Below are positions 46,722 through 57,949 of a stretch of 64,000 nt of DNA, one piece after another. Within the stretch, counting starts at the first letter, position 1. Each line of letters starts with the position of its first letter. Made by a program: the position numbers and the translations under genes. Origin of the DNA: Hymenoscyphus infarciens. Taxonomy: Eukaryota > Ascomycota > Leotiomycetes > Helotiales > Helotiaceae. The notes beneath the pieces are model-generated. The model had not been told where the DNA came from. It searched no databases and was given only the letters and a program-made list of their open reading frames with translations. Where the stretch lies: contig LLCB01000196.1 in NCBI GenBank assembly GCA_001414345.1, positions 48,081 through 112,080 of the forward strand, in the 5' to 3' direction.

Positions 46722-47227
46722 CAGACTTGGGCACCGATACTTTTATATCGATAAATTATCGATAATCGGCTCTCGATATAAATCGATATTTTTTACTCTA
46801 ATACGATTGGCGCGATATATCGTTAGTCAAGAAGAGACGATTATCGATATATATCGGTTTTTTTTAAACTAGTGGCTCTATATAGAAAATATAAATCATA
46901 TGATATAACTTACTCTTTTAGAGTCTAAAAGCTAATTTTCTTTTATATAAATACTATATTAATAAATCTAGAACAATCACTTTTAATTACTTTAAGCTAA
47001 GCACTTACTTATAGTAGAGTATTATATTAATAAAAAAGCATATAACTTTGCTAGATTCTATTAGCTATCGGCACGGATCTACTATTTAGCGATTATATGA
47101 CTCGATATATCGATATATATCGATGTATCGTATATATCCGATATATTATTAGTTAAGTTCTACTCGATACGATAATCGTCAGAGACCTCTCTTAATATTT
47201 TATCGATAGTATCAGTGCCTAAGTCTG
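46722..47227. mobile_element. hAT-type MITE, 506 bp, with 8-bp target duplication
   Basis: Terminal inverted repeats are CAGACTTGGGCACCGATAC (46722-46740) and its complement at 47209-47227, with 17 of 19 matching and both differences transitions. GTTTAGAG flanks both sides (46714-46721 and 47228-47235). The inside is crowded with ATCGATAT-type motifs near both ends, as in subterminal regions of hAT elements. No transposase frame is present, so it is non-autonomous. The 8-bp duplication and CAG terminus fit hAT. Confidence 0.85.
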
Positions 47228-49500
47228 GTTTAGAGAGAGATAGCTAGATCTTTGCCCGCTGTCACTTATTTTAATAGTCTATTTTGTTTAAATTAACTAG
47301 TATGATCTTATGTATTGAAATTTAATTTAAAGGTAATTGTTTAGAATAATAATTTAGAAAAAATGGATTTCTTAGTTAAATTAAGCTTTGGATATAATAT
47401 AACGATAATCAAATGAGAAAAAGGAAGTAAGCGATATTTTAGCTTACTATAGCTTGCTTTAGGTTTATTAATTCTATTAATTATATAAGATAAAATTTAT
47501 AAAGAATATTAGAAATAAAGAGAAAACATTTCAAAGAACGAATAGACTTATGTCTAATAAGTTTCAGTCTTTGAAATAACTTTATAGTCTCTAAATTCTC
47601 GTTAATTAATAAAAGCTTATTAAAAGCTAGACCTAAATAAAGACTATATATATTACGTATCTCTCCTAGCTTAAGAGTATAATAAGTATACAAATATAAG
47701 AATTTCTTAAAACTAGGAATATACTAAGAATTATAAACAAAAGGAGAATAAATCTAAGACCTTAGTCTCGACGCTATAGAAGATAAGAGGTTTCTAAGAT
47801 ACGAAAGAAAACACTACACGTGATAAAGGAACTAAGCGAGGGTCTATACTAAATTAAAGAAAAGTTCTAGTCTAATACTAGAAAAGCAGCGGTTATAAAT
47901 AAAATTATATATTTCTAATATTAAGTGAAACTAATAAGCGATACTAAGTTAGAGAATATAGTATAATAAGATAAAATTACTATAATAGAGAGAGCTATAA
48001 CTTTTCAGTATTAGGTAAAATATATAAAGGTGGCGAGAAAGAGAACGCTACCTATATTTATTAGAGCTTTGGCACTGAATAAGAATAAGTCAGAAGAGCT
48101 TAGATTCAAACTAATTTCTACGTCTAATTAAGATTCTAGATTGAAAACGTAGTCCAACGTCTATAAAATTAGCGATTCGATAGAAAGTCTAACATTCACC
48201 TCGAAAGTAGAAGAAAGTAGACATGAGATGAGAATGAAAACTATAGTTGAAAGAGTTAACATCTAATAGAAGGTGTAAGCCTTCGCATGAAAAGACCAAG
48301 AAAATGTAATCTAGATGCGAATGGAAACTGTACGTTTGAGAGTGCCGATTCAATGGAAGGTTCAACGTTCGCTAGAAAGCAAGAGTACTTTTCAGCTAGT
48401 ATATTCATTAGGAGTTTCAACGTTCTCGAGAAAAAATTCGTTCGAAGCAGGTCTGACGTTCGCCTTCAGAGTTGTTGACTTTTAATCGACACCTAGGCGA
48501 AGATTCCAGGTTCTAGAATCGAGGCTAATCACGTGAGATCGAATGCTCTCGAGGCATTTCTATATGTATATAACCCCTCTATCTCCTACTCTCTTAAATA
48601 GCTCGAGAGACATAATACAAATCCTTTTTGCAACAAGGGTCATTAAAATGTACTTGACATAAGATCGAAACCTCTTTGTATTTGAACTTATTTTAGAGAT
48701 CTAATTTGTTCTAATTATCCGCTATAATGAGACTTCTGAGGTGTTATTTACAATGCTATTTGACTTAATGAATTATTTAAAAACCCTGTAAGGATGTATA
48801 AGTTCTCCTATGTAGTTCGTAAACCTAAATCGATTAAATACTTTTACTTAGCTAGCGAGAACAAAAAGATATCTGTTTCTAGGTATTATCGTAGTAAAAG
48901 TTCTTAGGCTTATTCAATTTCATATGTAATTAGTATATTTACATTATCTAAATACTCTTACTCTGTTATATCTCGTAGAATTTTAGAAAAACGAGCGTAA
49001 CAAAGTCTCAACTCCGAAATTATCATAGCTAATTCGGACTTCTATAACAAAGAATTACATTTACTAACTTATCTATAGTAAATCAATCTCTGTTTCTTAA
49101 GAGTATCACGGTAAAATTGTCTAATCCTAAAAATTCCCCTAGCTAAATAGTACAATTATAGCAATTAATAACTCTTACTTAACAAAATAAATAGTTAATA
49201 TTACTATAAAAGCAACTATAATATACTATTTTCTTACTGAAATAAGAAATTAAGAAGAAAAAAACGTTTTTTTACTTATATATCACTCACTCTTCTCTTT
49301 CAAAATTGCTTTTTTTTTTCTGAAAATACCATTAGTGAATAGCTATAGACAGTGCCTAATCAGACAGTGACTTATAGCGCAACTGAACTTTTACCGCTAG
49401 GCGACTATACTAACTTTATCAACCGACCTTCAGCAATCTTCAACTCTTTTCTTTTCTAACAACAAACAAACCCCTTCATTGTCCAATAAGCAAATTCACC
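47228..49500. other. AT-rich region, weakly RIP-like, no supportable gene
   Basis: Composition is AT-rich with stops in all frames up to about 49270. Around 48120-48420, imperfect repeats of the type GATTCRATRGAAGGTTCAACGTTCGC occur two or three times. No domain was recognised. Normal GC resumes shortly before the next gene. Confidence 0.5.
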
Positions 49501-49504
49501 AAAA

Positions 49505-50377
49505 ATGTCTCAACTCAACCACTTGGAGCACTTGGAGCGAACAATGACGTTACCACGCCTTTACAATGAATGGGAATACATCCAAAACACCACTGATACC
49601 TCAAAATGGACACTTCTGGACGTAAAATCCTGGCTTGAGCAATGGGAGAGCGGGGAATTACGCGAAATTGTAGTCGAATATGCGCTTTTTCAGTGGGCGC
49701 GAGAGGAAAAGAGGCAAAAGGCTGCCACCGCCACCACTAAAGCCACTATTCCGGACACCAAGAGCATCAATGTCCCTATTCTTGAAACTCCAGCTGATGG
49801 AGATTTGTCATCTGCCCTCCCAGCCCATTTCAATTACCCCCACCTTCAGCTTGTCAAAAAAGGAGGATTGAGAGCTGATGAAGCTGTTTCCGTTCCATCA
49901 ATCCCCACCACAACCAAAAAGAAGGAAGCTCCCAGCCACAAACTCGCAAAACTCCATATCGATGAAGTCAACAAAGGAGTCGCTATACCAAAAGACGTAC
50001 CAGCAAAATCGCGAGTAAAGACTGCAGAGACCCGCCTCAAGGCTTTCGGTCGTTCTTACACCCAGTTGTTCGAGGAGGCGGAGGTGTTTGAGAGAAGAGC
50101 TTCAAGAATTCGACTTGTGACGATGATTACGGAGAAGAAGAGAGGTACCAACATCGTCGGAATTCAAAAACTCGTCGACAATGCGGTCAAGTACGAGGAA
50201 AAAGCAAGAGAGAGCCAAGCTCAGGGAGAGCAAAACAAATTTCTCATATGTGGCCACAAGTTGCAATTGAAGGCACAAAAGGAAGCGGCCGAAAATAAAG
50301 TGGTAGAGGAAGAACTCGCAGAGGAGGAACTTGAGGCCAATCAATATCTGGCGCAATTGGAGGGGCTGGTGATTTAA
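49505..50377 (+). CDS. Hypothetical coiled-coil protein, 290 residues
   Basis: A single uninterrupted exon starts MSQLNHLEHLERTMTLPRLY. A Trp-rich N-terminal segment (WEYIQ, SKWTLLDVKSWLEQWE) reads like a small helical domain. The middle is Thr/Pro-rich. The C-terminal 100 residues are charged and strongly helical (EEAEVFERRASRIR, AENKVVEEELAEEELEANQY), a probable coiled coil. GC and codon use are normal although both flanks are AT-rich. I do not recognise a family. Confidence 0.65.
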   Translation: MSQLNHLEHLERTMTLPRLYNEWEYIQNTTDTSKWTLLDVKSWLEQWESGELREIVVEYALFQWAREEKRQKAATATTKATIPDTKSINVPILETPADGDLSSALPAHFNYPHLQLVKKGGLRADEAVSVPSIPTTTKKKEAPSHKLAKLHIDEVNKGVAIPKDVPAKSRVKTAETRLKAFGRSYTQLFEEAEVFERRASRIRLVTMITEKKRGTNIVGIQKLVDNAVKYEEKARESQAQGEQNKFLICGHKLQLKAQKEAAENKVVEEELAEEELEANQYLAQLEGLVI

Positions 50378-50728
50378 AACGGGTTTTGAGGGAGAGGTAT
50401 CACTTTGTGTTTTATGGAGCGCTGGTTTCAAAATGAATTAATTACAATAGTAAGAGGTTTTCCGCCAGTTCATGTGACAGGCCTGTGGCTGGTATGGTTG
50501 TGGCGCGAGGAAGCGACACAGTTTTATATAAGGTATCCAAAATAGCCCTACAACGACGCACCGCAGTCCTGTATTGTTGCTTAGTGAGAAGGATTGGGGG
50601 TGAAGCTTCATTTACTAATTCCTCCAACCCCACATCTGTCCCCATCAAGCATCCTCGAGTCTATCCTCATTCATCGCATATACATCCCAATAACCCCTCA
50701 CCTTTTACCCCGCAGCCTTCTCGACATC

Positions 50729-51804
50729 ATGGCCCAGGAGGGGCAAGACTTCATTCTCCTCGAAGGCAAAGATGTCGTCGACTTCAACGCCGAAGGCCTT
50801 CTCCCCCTTTCCCCAAAAGAACTCCAGTCCGTGCAAAGCTGGCTCGACTATAACGCCGAGTCGAGCGAATACAACAAGCACCTGGCTTCGTATGCCAACG
50901 GAACTGGGCAATGGATTCAAAATACAAAGTAATATCAGAAATGGCTTCAATCCGATGGCGATACTGCCGGAGCCCTTTGGGTCAAGGCAACAGCAGGTGC
51001 AGGTAAATCTGTTTTCCAGGCTGTCAGCTGCTTATCAAGGCGGGTGCTGACCCAAACTGTCGTGACCTTGATGGACGAACACCGCTCTTTTACCTATGTG
51101 AAACTGTCAATGACCGTACTGTTGCTACAAGATTCAAGGACCTTGTAAAGCTTGGAGCGGATCCTCATTTGAGAGATTTCTCGAGAAATAGCCTTTTCCA
51201 TCAACTCGCGGGACAAATATTTCCTTCTTTTGATAACTGTTCGAGCTTGTCTTGGAACTTGGTGTGTCACCTTTGTCACCTAACAACGCTGGACAGACTC
51301 CTCTTCACATAGCTTTGAAGAAGTTTGTGGGGAGTGTAAGTAGTTACAAGACGTTTCCTGTTAAGTTTCTGCTGGGTCCAAAGTGCAACGCCGATATCAA
51401 CGCATCGGATGCTTTTGGTATTCGAGCTATCCATGAGGCTGTGAGTCTTTCTGAACACCTCGTTCGATACTGCTTGGAAAATGGCGCCGATCCACTTCCG
51501 GTGACCAACGAGGGTCTCAACATTCTTCATATATGTTCTCGGGCACGGCAAAGAGGGTGGTGGTTGACCTATACCAAAGCTGGACCAAGCAAAGTTGATA
51601 AACCAGAAAGACTACACTGGTAAAACACCGCTTCACTATGCCGCTTTGTCCAGAAGTTTGGAGAGTGTGTCAATACTCCTCAATATAGGTAACGCGGATC
51701 CTAGTCTGAAAGACGATAATGAGTTTACTCCCTTACATATGTGCGCTCTCTTCGAAGATGAGGACTTGCATGGTCGAAGATTCAAGCCAAAACCCCACTC
51801 TTAG
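50729..51804 (+). pseudogene. NACHT-ankyrin (fungal NLR-like) gene, truncated and broken
   Basis: It starts MAQEGQDFILLEGKDVVDFN and runs to HLASYANGTGQWIQ, a pattern typical just before fungal NACHT domains. It then meets TAA (50930-50932) and continues in frame with ALWVKATAGAGKSVF, the Walker A loop. Directly after it the rest of the NACHT domain is missing and an ankyrin array begins in another frame: LIKAGADPNCRDLDGRTPLF, LVKLGADPHLRD, LELGVSPLSPNNAGQTPLHI, CLENGADPLPVTNEGLNILH, DYTGKTPLHYAALSR. Several frame changes follow to about 51804. NACHT-ANK proteins are STAND ATPases of fungal innate recognition. A large internal deletion is the simplest reading. Confidence 0.8.
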
Positions 51805-51869
51805 GCGCGCGTGCAGACGATCGTTCAGACGGGGAAATCTAAAACGCTGATTGTTTGGCTTACTTATAA

Positions 51870-52002
51870 TATTGTTTTTGGCCCCTAATCTTTTCCATGG
51901 CTTACTCGCCATTGTTTGGTTTACTTGATAAATTCTTTGGTTTTCTCGCAACCTGGATTACTTGTTTTTTGATAGTTACTCGCAAACTTCATTTTGGCCC
52001 CC
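51870..52002. repeat. Second TTACTCG / TTTTGGCCCC repeat patch
   Basis: It contains TTTTTGGCCCCTAATC, GGCTTACTCGCC, GTTACTCGCAAAC and TTTTGGCCCCCC. It is similar in words and order to 28560-28795. It ends where the TIR element at 52003 begins. Confidence 0.5.
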
Positions 52003-53086
52003 CACCAGGGGCTGCAGGAATTCGTAACTGTATTCTCGAAGTCCTTACCTTAGCGTCACACCCCTTTCTAACCAACGGTTATACTACGGTTAGTCCTTTT
52101 AACTATTAAATAGCTATTAAAAACATTTAATAATATATAAATACAATAGTAAGTATATATAATAGGAAGTTAAAGATAATAGTTATATTATAGATATAGC
52201 TTTAATAGTAGTTTTTAAGATAATAGTTATTAAATATATAACGGTTAGCGAAGGTTAACGGTTATAAGACCGTTGATTAGTATAGCAGTTACCAAGCCTT
52301 ACTAGTTTATATATCTAATAAGTTCTAACTCTTCAGTCTTAAAAGAGTAGAATATAGAGGTCTAGAATTACCTAAGGTAACTCTATAGAGCTCGGTATCG
52401 CTTATATAAAACCAAGGTCTACGTAATAATTAAAGAAATAACAAAATCGATCGATTTAGCAAAAGTTTATAGGTGTATATGTGCTAGAATAGAACGGGAG
52501 TAGGTAGTCTATTCTATTAATTATACGAGTATATAATAGTCTACGAGTCGAGCGAGTCTATAAGTCGGGCGAGTCGGCGAGTTAGAGGTTATCTATACGC
52601 TAAGTCTTACTAGCTAATCAGAGCGCTCCTAACCGTTAACCCGGCTAACTATTAGTAAACCTAACTATTATTCTTAAAATAATAGTTAAAAGCTTAATAA
52701 CTAATAGAATACTATTATAAATACTATAACTCTTTTAAAATAAATACCTATTATTCTTTTTTAATAGTTAATCTTAATTTAGCTACTATATATACTTATA
52801 GTAAGCTTTTTACAATTGTAGGTACGTAGATAATAAGGATTTACTATAAGCTTAGCTAAACTGTAATATAGCTATAAGATAATAGTTAGTTAGAATAATT
52901 ATAGAAGTATAGATACACTTCTATAATTATTCTAACTTCTTTAGAATAATAAACATATTAAAATCTTAATTATTTAAGCCTTTTAGGATAATGGAATCGA
53001 TTTATCGAGTCTCGGATAAACAATAGAAGGAGTAGTAGAGAGTTAGTTAACTATTCGCTAGTCACGAATTCCTGCACCCCCTGGTG
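52003..53086. mobile_element. TIR element of 1.08 kb, RIP-altered, superfamily unclear
   Basis: CACCAGGGGCTGCAGGAATT (52003-52022, continuing TCGTAACT) and the complement of 53061-53086 match over 26 of 28 positions. The interior is AT-rich with AACGGTTA-type repeats near both ends and no transposase. CCC flanks both sides, a possible 3-bp duplication; an 8-bp hAT duplication is not seen. The CAC..GTG ends with a 3-bp duplication would suit a CACTA-like element, but this is uncertain. Confidence 0.7.
52888..52937. repeat. Perfect 21-bp hairpin inside the TIR element
   Basis: GTTAGAATAATTATAGAAGT (52889-52908) is exactly mirrored by 52917-52936 across an 8-nt loop, with one more pair outside. 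Confidence 0.85.
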
Positions 53087-53534
53087 CCCGCTGGCGATCT
53101 AAGTTTAGCTTACCCGGAAACACTCACTCCAGAGCTCAACGCCTGTGGTGCACCCAACAAGTGGCTAACTTGCCAATCACTTTAACCCTCCACGTCTCTC
53201 ATATTTGTACCCCTTTTTCTCCCAGTCTCTTCCTCTATCTCGAATTTTTTCTTTATACACAATAGTTACCTAGTGTAGTGATTCTTTCGCTTCAACGCGG
53301 TGGGGTCGTAGAAATCTACATGTCCCAGGTACGCCAACTTCTTTTAACCGTCTTCTTTCTCTATCTCTTGCTCTCGTTCGACAACCCGTAATAGATTCGG
53401 GAATAAACTAGCGGTGTGCGGATGAATGCCCCTCCCGCCGGGGCAATTTTCATCCGATTGAGGCTGGGCAATACAACTTGTACCTGTGGATATCTGAGTG
53501 GATTTAGGTCTTTTTTCTTTTCAAAAACAGTTAA
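53087..53534. other. Intergenic region before the dehydrogenase pseudogene
   Basis: Ordinary GC, pyrimidine-rich in part (53210-53260, 53345-53375), plausibly the old promoter. No gene was recognised. Confidence 0.45.
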
Positions 53535-55205
53535 ATATTTTCAAAACAGTTCAATGTCACGAGGGTTTCTAATGCTAAACGGACAATTCTCATAACTGGC
53601 TGCTCAGATGGTGACTACCCTTTTCGAGGAGTCTCTTTCGCCAGAAGTATATGCTAAAATCTCCATAGGCAGTCTGGGTGCCCATCTCTCCCTTGCCTTT
53701 CACAACGCTGGATGGCGTGTATTCGCATCAGCACGAAACCTCTCTAAATTAAAGACCGTCGAAGCAGCCGGCATCGAAACAATCCAACTGGACTAGGTCT
53801 GCACAACGAATAAAAGCTAGGAATATATTCAGAATATTCACGATTTTCCACGGATAAAAGACTCTTCGAATTATTCAAGAATAGGGAGCGTTTAGGGGGT
53901 AAATAGAAGTCGTTTATTCATAAATATTCTGTATTCTCTACCCTTTTAGTATAGTTTCCCACTTATCTAAACATATATGAAAATCCCCTGAAATTATCCG
54001 CTTTAGTCGCTTTCGTCATCTTAATTAGGCTACGGAGGTACGCTAGGGCGTTTCTAGGCTAAAAAAGTAGATAAATTAGTTATTGAAAAGAACCTTTCAA
54101 CGTCGAAACCTTAGTTTAAAGGTCACGTGTCAGATGTTATAGAAAGTGGTATCACATGACACCCTATTTTACATAATATAAGTAATAAAGAGTAGAGACA
54201 ATAGTAATCTATCGATAATAATTAAAAGTAAGTGAATTTATAGTTTAATTGTGTTTAAATATATATATAAAAAGAGAGTAAATTTCAACTTATACGTACT
54301 AAGACTCAGGGGGCGGATATTAAGCCTAATAAATAGAAACTATTCGTAATATATTCATTTAAGCTCTTATCGCTCGAATAATCGCTCGAATACTACATAT
54401 TTATTCAATATTTATGATGAATAATTAATATTTTATTCATCTATTCGTTGTGCAGACCTAAACTGGACACCCTTTCCAAAGAGTCCATCGCAAGCAGCGT
54501 CCTCCAAATCAAGACCCTCACTGGAGGCTCACTCGACACCCTCCTCAATAATGCCGCAGCAGGATACTCAATGCCACTAATGGACCTCGACCTCGCCAGA
54601 ACCCGTGACCTATTCGACCTCAATGTATTCTCCCTCATCAGCGTGACAAGAGCCCTGCTCTTTCTCCTTATGGAATCCAAAATTACCCATGGTGGAATCC
54701 GTGGAGGAATGGTAGTAAACAACACCTCCTGTTCCTCTCTCCCCGTCGGAGCTCTCCCCTTCGCAGGGGCATATAACGCCTCGAAAGCCGCAGCGTCATC
54801 ACTCACCGAAGTGATGCGTTTAGAACTCGGGCCCTTCGGTATCAAAGTCGTCAACCTAATGAAGGGGGTGTACAGTCCACTTTCCATGCCAACGCGCCTC
54901 ATAACAATCTCCCGGAAGACTCAATATACAACGTTGCGAAGGAGAGGGTTGAAAGAACTATGTCAGGTGTGGATTTTACTGAGAATGTAGCGGATCCAGT
55001 GGTGTATGCGGCGAATGTGGTTAAGAGTTTGAGTGGGGATAATCCTGCGCATATTATTTATTTGGGGAAGTCGAGTACGACTGCTAGACTGGCTATGTTT
55101 TTGCCGACGGGGTTTACAGATGGGATTTTGAAGGGGATGACTGGGGTTGATATTTTGGAGAAGAGGATTAAGGAGAGGAGTGAGGGGAGGGAGAATGAGT
55201 CTTGA
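53535..55205 (+). pseudogene. Short-chain dehydrogenase/reductase (Ayr1-like) split by a MITE and frameshifted
   Basis: Exon 1 to 53610 gives KRTILITGCSDG (cofactor-binding TGxxxGxG start). A 58-bp intron (53611-53668) leads to SLGAHLSLAFHNAGWRVFAS. The frame is cut at 53793 by the element 53794-54460. After the element and second copy of the target site, the frame resumes at 54469 with TLSKESIASS, then the NNA motif (LDTLLNNAAAGYS), catalytic Ser (VVNNTSCSSLPVG) and YNASK. Near 54865 one base is missing (AATGAAGGGGGTG) and the frame shifts to VQSTFHANAPHNNLPED, running to the stop at 55203-55205. No ATG is in frame upstream of KRTILITG, so the start is also lost or lies in an unseen exon. 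Ayr1-type enzymes reduce acyl-DHAP or related ketones. Confidence 0.88.
53794..54460. mobile_element. hAT-type MITE, 667 bp, inserted in the dehydrogenase exon
   Basis: Inverted ends are TAGGTCTGCACAACGAATA and its complement (54442-54460), with one mismatch at most. AACTGGAC flanks both sides (53786-53793, 54461-54468), a perfect 8-bp duplication. The first three bases TAG form an in-frame stop. Element plus one duplication is 675 bp, a multiple of three. No transposase is present; the interior is rich in ATTCG/CGAAT motifs. Confidence 0.92.
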
Positions 55206-55983
55206 GTACTGACATGGTCAGTGGGGGCTTTGATGGTTTCGTAGTGTAGTAGTGGTCTTCGAAGGTGTATTGGATGGATTTTCTGGTTTGTATTGAGTTT
55301 GAGGGTAAAAGGAACACAGGACTTGGATTACCACGTTTTGGGAAAAAGTCCGACGCCGCATGCCCGTGGTGGTAATGTTTCGTGAGCTATCTTTATATTT
55401 TACCCAGATTTAGGTTGAAAGAAGAGTATGCTTTGTGGAATGAAAATTTGACAATTCCCTCAGTGGATATACTCACGTTCATATAGCAATTCTATGTATT
55501 ATTTTTCCGTATTGCCTAGGTAGTTTTTATTAGCGATTCTGTATCAGTGCTGTTTATAGGTTACTTACGAATAGCCTTGCCTCGGGTAATCAATGTGCAA
55601 TTTGTAGGTGACCCAGGTATAGCTTATAGCAGAAACCAGACACCATTGCTATTCACAGGTCACCTGAAAATAGCGTGTATCTAAAATATAGAAAACTCAG
55701 GTTTCGATAGTTTGAATATTTCTTCTTATTCATCGAATTACAGTGATTGTTCCTTGCTTTCGTTGGAAGAGTTGCTTAGGTTAATTAGTCTACGTATAAA
55801 GTTTTCGAGTATATCCGATAATCGGGTTGATTGTTTCAGGAGGTTAGAAGAACTAATACTCCTACTCTTTTTTCTTCTTCTAACGCTTTGCGAGTAAGCT
55901 AGCAGGCAAGCCACCAGTAAGCCACCAGCAAAGATCTCAGCCACTCACATGACGCTTACCTCTCTATTCTCTCTTTTAGAGTA
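55206..55983. other. Intergenic region after the dehydrogenase pseudogene
   Basis: No supportable gene. It includes GGTGACC/GGTCACC-type words near 55608 and 55660 and AT-content rises toward 55970. Confidence 0.45.
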
Positions 55984-56776
55984 TCTCAGTTCCTTAGCTC
56001 TATAAAAGAAGAATTGTTACGCCTATCTACTATAGTAAGGTAGACTAACCGAATTAGAGAAGAATACTTAGTTAGTAACGATTCTTCTATAAGTGTCTAA
56101 GATCTTATAGTAATAGCTTTAGTACTAAATATCTTTTTACTTCTAATATAATAATTTAAGCTATTAATCTTCTAATAACTACTCTTTTATATTAAAATCT
56201 CTTTTTATTATTTATTAGATAAATATCTAATTCTTTTATAAAAGTCTTTCTATTGACACTTATAAGCTATCTACTTAGCTAATTATATATTCTCTAAAAC
56301 TCTTAAAATTTATAAAAAACTAAATCTAGTTTCTTATACTTTTTAGTTTTTTTTTTAGTATATAGTAATAATAAAGCCTCTTTTTAAAAATCTACTTCAC
56401 TTCTAAACTATATAGTTAAATTCTATTATATATAACTTTGACTAATTTAATATACTTTTATAATATAATAGTTTTTCTAAGATATTCTATAATATTAGAA
56501 TCTATATATTAGTAAAACATTTCAACGATTAAGATAATATGTCTAATAGTTTTAGTATCGAGAGAGAGTCTACAAAGGTATTTAAGTATTAAGAGTAAAG
56601 AGTAATTTAGTTAACTTGTTTTATATAAAGTAGTATAGATAATAGAATATTAAATTCACGTTTAATATTAAAGCTATTACTCTAACTAAATCTAACCTAC
56701 TCTATATTATCCTATATTTTTATTAGTCCGCTCTCGGTAGATAGGATTAGCTAAAAGAGCGTCTAAGGAACTGAGA
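55984..56776. mobile_element. Possible TIR element of 793 bp with TA duplication
   Basis: TCTCAGTTCCTTAG (55984-55997) and its exact complement CTAAGGAACTGAGA (56763-56776) bracket AT-rich DNA. TA lies on both sides, as for Tc1/mariner-like MITEs, but TA is common here by chance. No coding frame. Confidence 0.5.
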
Positions 56777-57200
56777 TAATAATAAGTTAGAGTACTCTGA
56801 AGGTCGTTTAGACACGTGACTAGAGCGTACTGAATAACGATTCCTATATAAGATAACGATGCTCGTCACCTAAAACGCTGATATTAATCACTTCGCCCTC
56901 TAAAATAGGTTAGTAGAGCGTATCTCTCCGCTTATTTCCCTTATCGAGTAAGATATATATCAACAACGACAGAATAACAAGAGACAAGTTTATAAGCAGG
57001 TCTAAGAGAACTATTAGCGAACTAAGTTCCTAAAAATTAGAGCAACGTCTCGATATCCTCTATATTAAGCGGTACTATGTCCTTTTCCTTATCTATTTCG
57101 GAGGTTCGGCAAGTGTACGAATGAAAGTTTCTAGGAATTGAAGCCTAGACCTTTATAGACCCGAGGACCTATATAGAGCTCTATAAATTCACTGGTAATA

Positions 57201-57319
57201 TAGCTTCTTCTAGTATCACACTCTATACTCTCTTATATACCTTCTTTTTAGGCTAATTAGAAGGCTCTCTAAGCATCTTACTAATATAAGAGTAAAAAGA
57301 GTAAGTACTATTAGCTATC
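57201..57319 (-). repeat. Direct repeat, distal copy, at the 3' side of the DIRS-like element
   Basis: About 118 bp shared with 57607-57724, including GGCTCTCTAAGCATCTTACT and GAGTAAAAAGAGTAAGTACT. Confidence 0.8.
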
Positions 57320-57606
57320 GTACTTATTTAAGAGGCTAAAAAAGTACTAACTAATTCTAGTAAACGTATTACAAAGAGGTACAAGAGTAGGGTTAAAAAA
57401 GAGCTTAATACTAAATAAGACGTTAAAAGTAATAAGAAGTATTATTAGTAGAATAGAGGTTACTTAGTATAAGAGGAGATATATATATATATACCTCCTT
57501 CTTACTTAATAAGCTAATTCCTTAATTTACTATAAACTCTTTCTATTTATCGCTTTTCGTTATATATATATATTTAAAGCTATTTTAAGAATTTCTATAT
57601 TTACTA

Positions 57607-57724
57607 GCTAGCTTCTAGTATCTTACTTTATACTCTCTTATATACCTTCTTTTTAAGCTAATTAGGAGGCTCTCTAAGCATCTTACTAATATAAGAGTAA
57701 AAAGAGTAAGTACTATTAGCTATC
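57607..57724 (-). repeat. Direct repeat, proximal copy
   Basis: Matches 57201-57319 in the same orientation, about 290 bp apart. Ngaro/DIRS elements end in split direct repeats (B1-A2-B2), and these could be the B copies. Confidence 0.8.
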
Positions 57725-57949
57725 TTAAGAGAGGTTACTTAACTAATTAAAAAGAAGCTACTATAAATATAAGAAAGAATAAGGCTTTTTAAAAGTAAAA
57801 AGGACTACAAGTAACATAAATAGTAATATAATATAGTTATAATAAGGATTATATTATCTACTAACTATAGAGGTCTTCTAAAGCCTACTAGGCTAAGAGA
57901 GAGAGAGCTCTATCTATTAAAAAACGCTTATTTAAAAGGTATCACTTCT

